This document shows positions 8,071-16,442 of a DNA stretch of 64,000 nt, in pieces (positions within the stretch are counted from its first letter, which is position 1; each line of letters starts with the position of its first letter). This DNA is from Chamaesiphon minutus PCC 6605 (GTDB taxonomy: Bacteria; Cyanobacteriota; Cyanobacteriia; Cyanobacteriales; Chamaesiphonaceae). The stretch lies in NCBI RefSeq assembly GCF_000317145.1, contig NC_019697.1:6065889-6129888 (forward strand). Reading direction: 5' to 3'. The position numbers and the translations under genes are program-made. The notes under the pieces are model-generated. The model worked only from the letters and a program-made list of their open reading frames with translations. It did not search any database and was not told where the DNA came from.

Positions 8071-10089
8071 GTGGAAAATAGCAACAGACAGGCGATCGGA
8101 GATCGAGTAGTGTCCGTATGGAAAAAGTTTCAATCGCGCAGATCGTCCGCTAGAGACAGCGGTGAAGTCGATCTCCCAGCCTCAAGTCCAGAACTCGATA
8201 GCGACGAGCCTTTAGCCGATCGCAGTGGTTATTCCAGCGCAAATGCCGCCAGCCAAAATCCGGCGGTAGCGGCGATGTCCAAGATCTTCGATAAAGATCT
8301 GTTTAGCGAAGCTGTCGCACCGATTAGCAAGCTCAACCTGCCAACTGTTACTTTAAACCCTTGGTCGGCATTTTGGGCGGTGCTGGCTGCGATGGTAGGT
8401 GGGACGGGGATTACCAGTTATTTGTTATTGATTGCCGTGCCCCCGACGCCAACTTGTCAGGGAATTTTGCCCGTTTCTACCGATTCCGAGCGGCTCTACT
8501 GCGCTCAAGTCGGCGCAGATACCCAGGAAATACCCAAGCTGCGAGCTGCTGTAAATTTAGTCAAAGATTGGACGGATCGGCATCCGCTCTATCGCGAATC
8601 GCAACGCTTGCTCAAAGAGTGGTCGGAAGACTTAACTAGAGCTGGCCGCAAGCAACTAAACGCAGGTCAGATCGACAAAGCGATCGCGACGCTTAAAATT
8701 ATCCCTCCTACTAGTCCCATTTACGATCGCACTCAAGAGACGCTCGCCAAATGGTCGGTTCAATCTAAAGATAGTGCCAGTATCGAAGCCAAATTCGAGG
8801 GCGCGATGAAAACTGGCGATTGGAATCAAGCCTTTGTCATCTTGCAATCGGTACAACGGATGCGGGGCAGCTATTGGAGCGGATTCAAATACGATAAAAT
8901 GTCTGCCAAGCTAGCGATCGAACGCGATGCTTGGGATAAGCTGCAAGAGGCCAAAGACGCGCTGGTAGAAAAAGATAGCGATGATTACAATACTCGTGCC
9001 AAACGGATGGAATTGGCAGTCAAAGCGGCTAAAAAAGGTAAAGAAGTCGAATTACCCTTACCCCAACAGCCAGAACCGATCGTCAAAGCGATGAAGCTGG
9101 CCAATCTCATCGATCCCCAGAGCTATGCTTACCTTGAAGGCCAAACTTTGCGGAGTAAGTGGAGTCGGCATTTAGTCAACTTGAGCGTCGATTTGTATAA
9201 ACAGCAGAACTTTAACGACGCGATCGCCATCGTCCAAAAAGTGCCCCAGGACGTGTCGATTTACGCCGAAGCACAAGATTGGGTCAAGCTCAATCAAGCA
9301 CATGTCTGGGCGGGTAAACGGCACCTTCTAGCGACGATCGACGCAATCGATCGAGTTAAGAAAATTCCCAAAACTAGTCCGATTTATACCCTCGCGCGGA
9401 CCAAGCAATCTAACTGGCAATCGATGCTCAAACAGCAAACCCAACTCCAGTGGGCGCGCACGATTGCCAACTTCCAACAACCAGCGACCCTGGCAATGGC
9501 GATCGAAACTGCCAAGCAAGTTCCCGCCCAAAGTGAAGTCGGGCAAACGATCCAAAGCGAAGTTGTTACCTGGAATCGGCAGATCGAAACCATCGACAAT
9601 CGGATTATCCTGGCTAAAGCCAGACAGATCGTTAACAAGGGCGATTCTCTAGGCAATCTCAAAGCTGCCGTGAAGTTGGCTGGCAAAATAACTAAAGATC
9701 GCCCGCTCGGTGAAGAAATTACTACTGCTGTCGCCGAATGGACCGAGAAAATCCAGACGATCGAAGATCGCCCGATCCTGAATAATGCGATCGCCACAGC
9801 CCAAGGCGGCAATTTCGCAGGTGCGATCGAGATCGCCAATCAGATCGCCCCCGGTCGATCGCTCTATCGCGAAGCCCAAGCCGAAGTCCGCTACTGGAGC
9901 TTGGAACTACAAGAAATTGCCGATCGACGCACCCTAGAACGTGCTATTAATATCTATCGTCAGGGCAAGATCTCGACGGCGATCGACTTAGCCGCAACCA
10001 TCGGTCGGCGGAGTCCCATTTATGGCGATGCTCGTTCCTATGTTGCTAATTGGCGGCTGCTCTTAACACCACGTTCGGTCAGTAATTAG
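8071..10089 (+). CDS. Single-pass membrane protein with helical repeats
   Basis: The GTG at 8071 is chosen because GAGGAG sits 6 bases upstream; an in-frame GTG at 8050 has no such site. The product (672 residues) has a charged N-terminal cytoplasmic part, one membrane helix (about 98-121) and a long helical region. That region repeats a unit with a core like SPIYxxAQxxVxxW (for example about 205-225 and 280-570), similar to degenerate TPR or Sel1-type hairpins. No catalytic motif is visible. The FHA/kinase gene follows 24 bases later, so the two probably form an operon, and this protein could be a membrane partner or substrate of the kinase. Confidence 0.7.
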   Translation: MENSNRQAIGDRVVSVWKKFQSRRSSARDSGEVDLPASSPELDSDEPLADRSGYSSANAASQNPAVAAMSKIFDKDLFSEAVAPISKLNLPTVTLNPWSAFWAVLAAMVGGTGITSYLLLIAVPPTPTCQGILPVSTDSERLYCAQVGADTQEIPKLRAAVNLVKDWTDRHPLYRESQRLLKEWSEDLTRAGRKQLNAGQIDKAIATLKIIPPTSPIYDRTQETLAKWSVQSKDSASIEAKFEGAMKTGDWNQAFVILQSVQRMRGSYWSGFKYDKMSAKLAIERDAWDKLQEAKDALVEKDSDDYNTRAKRMELAVKAAKKGKEVELPLPQQPEPIVKAMKLANLIDPQSYAYLEGQTLRSKWSRHLVNLSVDLYKQQNFNDAIAIVQKVPQDVSIYAEAQDWVKLNQAHVWAGKRHLLATIDAIDRVKKIPKTSPIYTLARTKQSNWQSMLKQQTQLQWARTIANFQQPATLAMAIETAKQVPAQSEVGQTIQSEVVTWNRQIETIDNRIILAKARQIVNKGDSLGNLKAAVKLAGKITKDRPLGEEITTAVAEWTEKIQTIEDRPILNNAIATAQGGNFAGAIEIANQIAPGRSLYREAQAEVRYWSLELQEIADRRTLERAINIYRQGKISTAIDLAATIGRRSPIYGDARSYVANWRLLLTPRSVSN

Positions 10090-10113
10090 GGATGGGAAAT
10101 TGCCACAGGCTCG

Positions 10114-11334
10114 ATGAAAAATATTCAAATTTCGTTGTGGGACGAGCAGAGGACTCTGATCTTACAGCAGTGGCAATTTACTCCCCCAGCACCAATTGAG
10201 ATCGGCAGATCTCCCGAACGCCAAGTCGTCATCGATCGACCCTCAATTTCGCGGCTCCATGCCACGATTTCGTATACGAGTTTGCGTCAAGGTGGCGGCT
10301 ATTGGGAAATTAGCAATCACAGCCCCAATGGTACTTTTGTCAACCAGATCGCCATCGTCCAGGGCAAAGGTTCGACTCTAATTACTAATGATGCTCGCAT
10401 CGAACTATCCAAAGGCGGGACATTATTAACTGTCGAACTCGATGTCGCGCCGCTACAAGTTCGTGTACCAGCGGCTCCAGTCAAGTGCGAACACTCAGAC
10501 AACCCCCCCAATACCTTATTTTGTATCCATTGCGGTGAGCCAATTACGGTCATTCGCCAGATTAAGCAGTATCAAGTCCTCAAAACCTTGGGACAAGGCG
10601 GCATGGGGACCACTTATTTAGCTTGGGATAAGGCTAAATTGTTGGTACTCAAAGAAATGAATGCCGATATGGCGGTAATTCCCAAAGCGCAAGAATTGTT
10701 CGAGCGCGAAGCCAAAATCCTCCAAAGCCTGCACCATCCTGGCATTCCCGAATATTACGACTTCTTCGTCGCTGACGGGCGCAAATATTTAGCGATGGAA
10801 CTGATTCACGGCCAAGATTTAGACTTGTATGTGATGGAGCGTGGCAAAGTAAATATCGCCCAAGCGATCGACTGGATGATTCAACTATGCGAGATCTTGG
10901 GCTATATCCATCAGCAACAACCGCCACTGATCCATCGCGATGTCAAACCTGCCAATATCTTGGTGCGGACGATCGATCGCCGGATCTTTTTGCTCGATTT
11001 TGGTGCCGTGAAAGAGATCGGCACTCTCGGCGGCACAAAAATTGGCGCGCCAGATTATATGGCACCAGAGCAAAATAACGGCAAACCTGTTACCCAGTCA
11101 GATTTATTCGCGATCGGGCCGACCCTAATTTTCTTACTTACCGGACGCAATCCGGCTGATTTTATCCAAATTTTACCCGATGGCTATCGGTTCGATCTCT
11201 CCAACGTACCCCTGGTGTCGCCCCAAATGCAAGCAACCATCGATAAAGTCACCCAACGTCGCCCGATCGATCGTTACCAAACTGCCGCAGAATTAGCTCA
11301 AGATTTGCGCAAACTAGCTCGTCCATTGAATTAG
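10114..11334 (+). CDS. FHA domain, zinc ribbon and serine/threonine protein kinase
   Basis: In this 406-residue protein the FHA domain spans about 25-100 (GRS at 31-33, S46, H49, SPNGTFVN), so it should bind phosphothreonine. A zinc-ribbon-like linker has C125, C137 and C140. The Hanks-type kinase domain follows: glycine loop LGQGGMGTTY (159-168), catalytic lysine K180, HRDVKPAN (274-281), DFG (295-297) and APE-like MAPEQ. All key catalytic residues are present, so it is probably active. It has no membrane segment and is coupled to the preceding membrane-protein gene. Confidence 0.9.
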   Translation: MKNIQISLWDEQRTLILQQWQFTPPAPIEIGRSPERQVVIDRPSISRLHATISYTSLRQGGGYWEISNHSPNGTFVNQIAIVQGKGSTLITNDARIELSKGGTLLTVELDVAPLQVRVPAAPVKCEHSDNPPNTLFCIHCGEPITVIRQIKQYQVLKTLGQGGMGTTYLAWDKAKLLVLKEMNADMAVIPKAQELFEREAKILQSLHHPGIPEYYDFFVADGRKYLAMELIHGQDLDLYVMERGKVNIAQAIDWMIQLCEILGYIHQQQPPLIHRDVKPANILVRTIDRRIFLLDFGAVKEIGTLGGTKIGAPDYMAPEQNNGKPVTQSDLFAIGPTLIFLLTGRNPADFIQILPDGYRFDLSNVPLVSPQMQATIDKVTQRRPIDRYQTAAELAQDLRKLARPLN

Positions 11335-11780
11335 GGGAGCGGGGAGCGGGGAGTTGCGGCTCGCAGTCGGGATGTTCCCTCCCGGATTATGTGAGACAGC
11401 AATGCATCGACAAAGGAGGGAACCTCCCGGATGATGCGAGACAAGACAAGACAAGACAGGGAGTCGGGAGTTAGGGAAAACTGCAAAAGGACGCGGACGC
11501 TTGCGTCCAAACTTCCTATCCACTATCCACTATCTACTACCCATTACCCCATCCCCCGTATCGATCGGATCGGCCAAATTGACCATGCGACTCGATGGGA
11601 TTTTCAGTTAGAATTTAGATATTAATCTGGTTGGATCTGCAATCGTGACGGCGTAAAGTCCGATCGGTATTAGTCAGTATTCTTCTAAAAGAACGCACTA
11701 AATTAAATTTTAATAATTACGGGGATTCGTTTGTGTTCGTTAATTCGAGGCAGACATAATTAATTAAAGACACAAGTAAT
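11335..11780. repeat. Repeat-rich spacer
   Basis: The spacer contains GGGGAGC repeats (11333-11352) and an inverted pair built from GTTCCCTCCCGG and GGAGGGAACCTCCCGG (about 11370-11432). A GACAA run (about 11440-11460) and heptamer units of the ATCCACT type (about 11516-11548) follow. The GGAGGGAACCTCCCG word recurs at about 48978. I see no gene. The 150 bases before 11781 are AT-rich and likely promoter. Confidence 0.7.
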
Positions 11781-12536
11781 ATGTTATTATCTACTGATAT
11801 TCCTCCGCAAGTAATAAAAAGAGAATCTCTAGCCCAATACCTAGCCAAAGTGTCAATCGAACGTCGGAAATTAGCCAAACTAGAAGTAGATTTTATCCCT
11901 CAAATTAGGGACAAGTGGGATAAAATCTTGGTCGATCGGACGACCGATCGCGAGCGGGCGGAAAAGGCGATCGATGCTTGCTATTTATATGCTGGCTTGA
12001 ATAGATCGCGCATTCTCTGGACGGAAAATCCGTTGACTGCCTTAACATTTTTGATGAATCGTCCGGATTTAGTCGATGTCAGCAGCCGCATCTTGCATCA
12101 AATCTGCGATACCTGCGATCGCGAAATAAATGGTCAAATTCAGCCCGCCTTTATCGATGTCGTCAAGGCTTATGCCAATCCACGCGCGTTAGTGCTCGAT
12201 GAAGCGCAAAATATGGCTTTCGATCTCTTGGGCGATTTTTTAAATCAAGTTTCGATTTCGGAACTCCAAAAGAGTTATCCCCTGCTCGATACCTTATCGC
12301 TTCCCAGCGCGCTGCAAGATTATCGGATTGCCTACTTGAGCTATTTTGATTATTTTCACCAGATTGGTATCGAAATCCCCCAGATTCAATTACTCGTAGA
12401 TTTAGCTCAGTCCTGTGGGTGTTGCTGGGCGTTTGAAAATATTACGATCGTTACTCCCAAAGCATCGGCGGTCGAATTTAACGGTCGCGGTGAATTAATC
12501 GCTCTGGTGTACGATGGCATCAACATTCTCAAGTAA
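11781..12536 (+). CDS. Conserved hypothetical protein, possibly DUF6745-like
   Basis: This is a 251-residue soluble protein without signal peptide or membrane segment. The C-terminal part (CGCCWAFENITIVTPKASAVEFNGRGELIALVYDG) resembles the end of DUF6745-type proteins, which carry a WxxxFE...V...RPxxxxFDxxGRLH pattern. The N-terminal helical half includes AIDACYLYAGLNRSRILWTENPLTAL. Family assignment is tentative and no function is known. ndhN follows after 154 bases. Confidence 0.55.
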   Translation: MLLSTDIPPQVIKRESLAQYLAKVSIERRKLAKLEVDFIPQIRDKWDKILVDRTTDRERAEKAIDACYLYAGLNRSRILWTENPLTALTFLMNRPDLVDVSSRILHQICDTCDREINGQIQPAFIDVVKAYANPRALVLDEAQNMAFDLLGDFLNQVSISELQKSYPLLDTLSLPSALQDYRIAYLSYFDYFHQIGIEIPQIQLLVDLAQSCGCCWAFENITIVTPKASAVEFNGRGELIALVYDGINILK

Positions 12537-12690
12537 ATTTGGGGCGAGGCTCTCAACCCGTGGCATAATTAGAGGAAGAATAAGCGACTAAAGCGTCGCG
12601 CCGTTGAAGATCGAGTTGTCAAAAGATTTATAAATGACAATTTGCGATCGTCACTAACCGAAACTAATTGTTAATAAGGATACCGAGACT

Positions 12691-13143
12691 GTGCCCCTAA
12701 TTACTACTGGTAAGCCATTTATCCGCGATCTAGAACAAGCTGGATCGTTAGGTGTATACGTCCCGTTAGAAGGCGGTTATGAGGGTCGCTATCAACGGCG
12801 ACTCCGCGCCACTGGCTACGAAAGTATGCGCCTATCCGCCAGAGGTTTAGGCGATATCAGTGCCTACCTCACTGGAGTGCATGGCGTGCGTCCGGCGCAC
12901 TTGGGCAAAAAGGAAATCCGCACGTATTATATTCCACCGATGCTCGATACTTTCCTCAACAATCTACTGCCGACATCTAAGGGGTTGGTGTTGTGGCTGA
13001 TCGACGGACAGGTGCTCTCCAAACAAGAATTAGCTTATCTCACCCAATTACCCACGATCGATCCGCGCGTCAAAGTCGTTATCGAATTAGGTGGCGATCG
13101 TCAATTTAGCTGGAAGAAGCTTACGGATATCGCTAATGCATAG
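12691..13143 (+). CDS. ndhN: NAD(P)H-quinone oxidoreductase subunit N
   Basis: This is a 150-residue protein with a GTG start. The sequence LEQAGSLGVYVPLEGGYEGRYQRRLRATGY and the central GVHGVRPAHLGKKEIRTYYIPP block are diagnostic of NdhN. This is an oxygenic-photosynthesis-specific subunit of the peripheral arm of thylakoid NDH-1, which supports cyclic electron flow, respiration and CO2 uptake. The length matches the family. Confidence 0.95.
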   Translation: MPLITTGKPFIRDLEQAGSLGVYVPLEGGYEGRYQRRLRATGYESMRLSARGLGDISAYLTGVHGVRPAHLGKKEIRTYYIPPMLDTFLNNLLPTSKGLVLWLIDGQVLSKQELAYLTQLPTIDPRVKVVIELGGDRQFSWKKLTDIANA

Positions 13144-13210
13144 GCTGGATTAGTTCTCGACACTCCAGTTATAATTGGTAGATCCGAAAGTAACTAGACT
13201 AATTTTTAGC

Positions 13211-13468
13211 ATGAGCGCGATTACTCCCAGTCAAGTTAAAGCCTCGATCGAAGCAGGACTCCCCGGCTCGACCGTTCAGATTACCGATTTGACAGGCGGC
13301 GGCGATCACTATCAAGCAGTAGTAGTTTCAGACCAGTTTGAAGGCAAGTCCTTAATCCAACAACACCAGTTGGTGTACGGTACCGTGAAAGAAGCGATGG
13401 CTAGTGGCGCAATTCACGCCCTCGCTCTTAAAACTTATACCCCCGCAACATGGCAAGCCGAAAAATAG
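13211..13468 (+). CDS. bolA: BolA-family protein
   Basis: The ATG at 13211 is chosen; an upstream extension would add residues outside the BolA domain. The 85-residue product has the class II KH-like fold: SQVKASIEAGLPGSTVQITDLTGGGDHYQAVVVSDQFEGKSLIQQHQLVYGTV. BolA proteins form [2Fe-2S]-bridged complexes with CGFS glutaredoxins using a conserved histidine (HQLVY here). The partner glutaredoxin gene follows immediately. Confidence 0.92.
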   Translation: MSAITPSQVKASIEAGLPGSTVQITDLTGGGDHYQAVVVSDQFEGKSLIQQHQLVYGTVKEAMASGAIHALALKTYTPATWQAEK

Positions 13469-13561
13469 GCAACGCAGCCATCGCTTGCCGTGCATCTACT
13501 ACTGTACCTGGCCATTTGCCGCTCGCAGTTAATTTTTATTCTCTATATTCTCGAACTTATT

Positions 13562-13885
13562 ATGACTACTCCAGCATCAGAAAAAATCGGTCAATTAATT
13601 GCAGATAACAAGATTATGGTATTCATGAAGGGCACCAAATTGATGCCCCAATGTGGATTTTCCAATCAAGTCGTGCAAATTTTAAATATTCTCGGCGTCC
13701 CTTACGAGACTGTCGATGTTTTAGCCGACCAAGATATTCGCCAAGGAGTGAAGGAATATTCTAATTGGCCGACAATTCCGCAAGTGTATATCGATGGTGA
13801 ATTCATCGGTGGTTCGGATGTAATGACCGAACTCTATCAAAAGGGCGAACTTCAACAAATGGTTGAAGTTGCATTAGCTAGCTAA
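13562..13885 (+). CDS. grxD: Monothiol CGFS glutaredoxin (Grx4 family)
   Basis: The product is 107 residues from the ATG at 13562, since the upstream in-frame extension is not family-like. It contains VMVFMKGTK-type glutathione contacts (MKGTKLMPQ), the active site CGFS at 31-34, the WPTIPQVYI cis-proline segment and GGSDVMTEL. Proteins of this class hold and transfer [2Fe-2S] clusters. Adjacency to bolA is a widely conserved arrangement and supports a shared iron-sulfur role. Confidence 0.95.
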   Translation: MTTPASEKIGQLIADNKIMVFMKGTKLMPQCGFSNQVVQILNILGVPYETVDVLADQDIRQGVKEYSNWPTIPQVYIDGEFIGGSDVMTELYQKGELQQMVEVALAS

Positions 13886-13930
13886 ATTGATGTCAGTCGC
13901 TCCAAATTGGAGTGGCTATATAGTTTAGTA

Positions 13931-13967
13931 AAGGGGGAGGGGAAATCGTCAGTTTCCCCTCCCCCTT
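13931..13967 (+). terminator. 15-bp G/C hairpin after grxD
   Basis: The arms AAGGGGGAGGGGAAA (13931-13945) and its complement (13953-13967) are perfect with a 7-base loop. The same GGGGGAGGGG core forms the larger palindrome at 20321-20386, so it belongs to a dispersed hairpin family and is not a unique terminator. Confidence 0.7.
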
Positions 13968-14096
13968 CATTAAGCCCATTAAGCCGTTCGGGTTTTTACA
14001 GATTCAGCAACGTTGATAATTAATTTGAGGAATATTAAGCTTGCGGATTGATAATGTATCGATCGGGAGAGATCGGATTACACTACAATTTGATGA

Positions 14097-14345
14097 TTAA
14101 TAATAGTCGGGTTCTCGCTGAAGTTCGACTCGTTCAAAATTCGAGGGATCGTAAACATAGCGCATTACTTCCTCCTCAAGTCGATTGATTTGATATGCTT
14201 CTAGCGCATTCGTACTCCTTAATGCAGCTAAATAGCCATCGAGATACAAACGCAAGTCATCGGAGCGGTATCCTCGATGCCACATTTCAACTAAGGCGTC
14301 TGTAATCTTTTGGTAATGCCCGATCGTTTCTATAGTTTGTAGCAT
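14097..14345 (-). CDS. Small conserved cyanobacterial protein (DUF6761-like)
   Basis: The ATG at 14345 is preferred; GAGGGA lies upstream at suitable spacing. The 82-residue product has YQKITDALVEMWHRGYRSDDLRLYLDGYLAALR, which fits the DUF6761 group of small soluble cyanobacterial proteins, and an acidic, aromatic C-terminus. Function is unknown. It is convergent with the bolA-grxD unit. Confidence 0.65.
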   Translation of the reverse strand: MLQTIETIGHYQKITDALVEMWHRGYRSDDLRLYLDGYLAALRSTNALEAYQINRLEEEVMRYVYDPSNFERVELQREPDYY

Positions 14346-14892
14346 AGCTAAATCCCTCAATTTACTAAATAGGGTATCTCAAAATTGTTTAATTGGGCAT
14401 ATCTTCACTCTACTCTAAATATTTAATAATTTGAGGTGTGGAAAATACACGTTTGCGTAGGATCTTGAATTCAGTATGTGTTGCGGCTAGATTGCTATAA
14501 ATTAAGTTTGCTCGGGGCGGGGTAGATTTATGTCTGTATGATATCTATATACTTCGCAACTAAATGCGATCGATCCGGAAAGGTTGTGCTAATTATCGAC
14601 ATCGATTCGCGCATCGGCTGGTGTGCTAATGCGGGGATCGGCCTGTAAATAACAACTTTAACCTAATAGGTAAATTATAGACGGCTAGCTTATGCATTTG
14701 TGTTCCACCTTCAGAAAAGAGTGCAAAAAAACGTAATTTTTGAAGAAATGACGGCGATATCTGCCCATAATCGCATCTTCTGCTATGGGCGATCGAGCGA
14801 AAGTTACTCGCGATCGGAGATAAGATGACAAGTAGTTGTAAAGTAAGTTCGATCTGTAATATCGATTCAGACTCAGCAAATGTATCCCGAAC
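14346..14892. other. Intergenic, no gene seen
   Basis: This divergent region lies between a small protein (-) and a response regulator (+). A minus-strand frame at 14985-14626 runs into the regulator and has no ribosome site, so it is treated as chance. I recognise no hairpin with a T-run. Confidence 0.5.
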
Positions 14893-15651
14893 ATGAGCGT
14901 ACAGATTCACATTATTGAAGCCAATCACAACTTGCGATCGCTTTTGGCTTGGCATCTTCAACAAGCTGGTTATCAGGTACACCAATCCGCGACACTAGCG
15001 CAGGCATATCAACACTGCGCGCGCGAACTACCGACGCTGGCAATTTTAGCTTCTGATTTACCCGATGGTGAGGGGATCGAATTTTGTCAGTGGTTGTACC
15101 CTCAAGGTAACTCGCTGATTTTGATGCTATCAGCGCGAATTCGCGAAATCGATCTCGTCAGCGCGCTCCATGCTGGAGTAGACGACTATCTCAAAAAACC
15201 GTTTGGAATGCCAGAATTTTTGGCACGAGTGGCAGCTTTGCTGCGGCGCAGCCGGATTGCCAACACGATTCCGACAGATCTGACGTATGGCAATTTACGC
15301 ATCGATTTGGTACGCCGTTGCATTTATCTGAGAAATTCGACTTTGACAGATCTCGACGCCACTAACACAGCTACAACCAGCACCAATTCCAGCAAACCAT
15401 CAGGTTCGAGCCGCCAGGAGTCGTTAGAAACTAGAATCGATCTCAGCCCCCAAGAATTTAGTTTACTTTATGTCTTAGCACAGGCCAACGGACGACCAGT
15501 GCATCGGCATGAATTGCTCAAACGCGCCTGGGACATCGATATCGACAACCCCCGCACGGTCGATAGTCACGTCCTCACCCTCCGCAAAAAGCTCGGACAT
15601 CCCGATCCCATCCAGACTGTCCGCAAAATTGGCTATCGGCTGAATTATTAA
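14893..15651 (+). CDS. OmpR-type response regulator with altered receiver
   Basis: The 252-residue protein has an N-terminal receiver-like domain (about 1-120), a Ser/Thr-rich linker (about 152-175) and a winged-helix DNA-binding domain (about 176-252, with LSPQEFSLLYVLAQANGRPVHRHELLKRAW and TVDSHVLTLRKKLG). The acidic pocket is incomplete: the usual E-D-D is E9-A10-N11, and the phospho-acceptor position is A53 with the nearest Asp shifted to 55. The conserved Lys in YLKKPF is kept. No kinase gene is adjacent. It probably acts without phosphorylation. Confidence 0.85.
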   Translation: MSVQIHIIEANHNLRSLLAWHLQQAGYQVHQSATLAQAYQHCARELPTLAILASDLPDGEGIEFCQWLYPQGNSLILMLSARIREIDLVSALHAGVDDYLKKPFGMPEFLARVAALLRRSRIANTIPTDLTYGNLRIDLVRRCIYLRNSTLTDLDATNTATTSTNSSKPSGSSRQESLETRIDLSPQEFSLLYVLAQANGRPVHRHELLKRAWDIDIDNPRTVDSHVLTLRKKLGHPDPIQTVRKIGYRLNY

Positions 15652-15735
15652 AATAGCGACAAAAATGTTAAGATATCTACATAATCAGTTAAGACTGAGG
15701 GACAATATGCCTAACTGGATAATTGGGTAGTAAAC

Positions 15736-16011
15736 ATGATTAACCGTCAAGCCGTCTTAGAATACCTCACCAAGCATCCCAACCATTCAACTTGGCAGAT
15801 GCGATTACATTTTTTGCAAGCTAGTCGTCAGCGCGATTGTCAGTCGCAAATTTCCATCGGCTCGATTGCCAATCAGCTTAACTATATTCTCCGCGATCTC
15901 GAAGCGATCGGCACCATTGCCCCACGCCCAGACTCTTCACCTTTAGCGCAAGATATGTTGCCGAGGGAATCTCATTCAGAGCGTTATCCAGAGCTAAATG
16001 TTGGCGATTAG
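15736..16011 (+). CDS. Small hypothetical protein, possibly DNA-binding
   Basis: This 91-residue protein shows MINRQAVLEYLTKHPNHSTWQMRLHFLQ and IANQLNYILRDLEAIGTI, the spacing of a winged-helix-like small regulator. The charged tail shows no pattern. It lies 84 bases downstream of the response regulator on the same strand and may be co-transcribed. I do not recognise a family. Confidence 0.5.
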   Translation: MINRQAVLEYLTKHPNHSTWQMRLHFLQASRQRDCQSQISIGSIANQLNYILRDLEAIGTIAPRPDSSPLAQDMLPRESHSERYPELNVGD

Positions 16012-16093
16012 CAGATCTTTAAATCTCACACTAAGAGACCTCGATCGAGTTGCCAGTTATGGCAAAGATCGAGATATTGAAGACTAATTGAAA

Positions 16094-16204
16094 TTACTTT
16101 TTAGTAGTCCAAATATTACTAAACATCATTAACATCGCACCGATGCCGATCGCGATCGCTAGTCCGCCAGCCAGTGCATTTTGCATCGATTCATCAAAAA
16201 CCAT
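16094..16204 (-). CDS. 36-residue single-span membrane peptide
   Basis: An AAGGAG Shine-Dalgarno sequence is well placed before an ATG that opens a 36-codon frame. It encodes a short acidic start (MVFDESMQNA), one hydrophobic glycine/alanine-rich helix (about 10-29) and a lysine end (IWTTKK). The size and layout resemble small thylakoid subunits, but it does not match PsaM, PsaI, PetG, PetM, PetN, PsbX, PsbY, PsbT or Ycf12 as I know them. It stands alone between two other genes. Confidence 0.6.
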   Translation of the reverse strand: MVFDESMQNALAGGLAIAIGIGAMLMMFSNIWTTKK

Positions 16205-16260
16205 CTTGTTTTACTCCTTGAATAAATAACTGATATTGGTGGATTCTAGTAAGAAAAGTT

Positions 16261-16442
16261 AGGGGATTGGGGATTGGGTGTTGAGAAAGTTTGGCTGTAT
16301 GTGGAGCCTGCTGTGCCCATCTATCGTCATTTGCCTTTTAAATTGGTATTAGATAGAAAAGCAAGGACTGAGAGAATTGGGAAACTGGGAAATCGAGTTT
16401 CAATCCACAATCCGCAATCCGCAATCCCCAATCCCCAATCCA
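16261..16442. repeat. Heptamer repeats flanking the relA 3' end
   Basis: GGGGATT units at 16261-16279 and complementary AATCCSC-type heptamers at about 16401-16441 face each other across about 120 bases. These are STRR-like. The inner segment has a short open frame with no ribosome site. Confidence 0.65.

Noticed and set aside
14626-14985. 119-codon minus-strand frame over the response regulator start
   Set aside because: It overlaps a well-supported gene, has no ribosome site and no recognisable motif.
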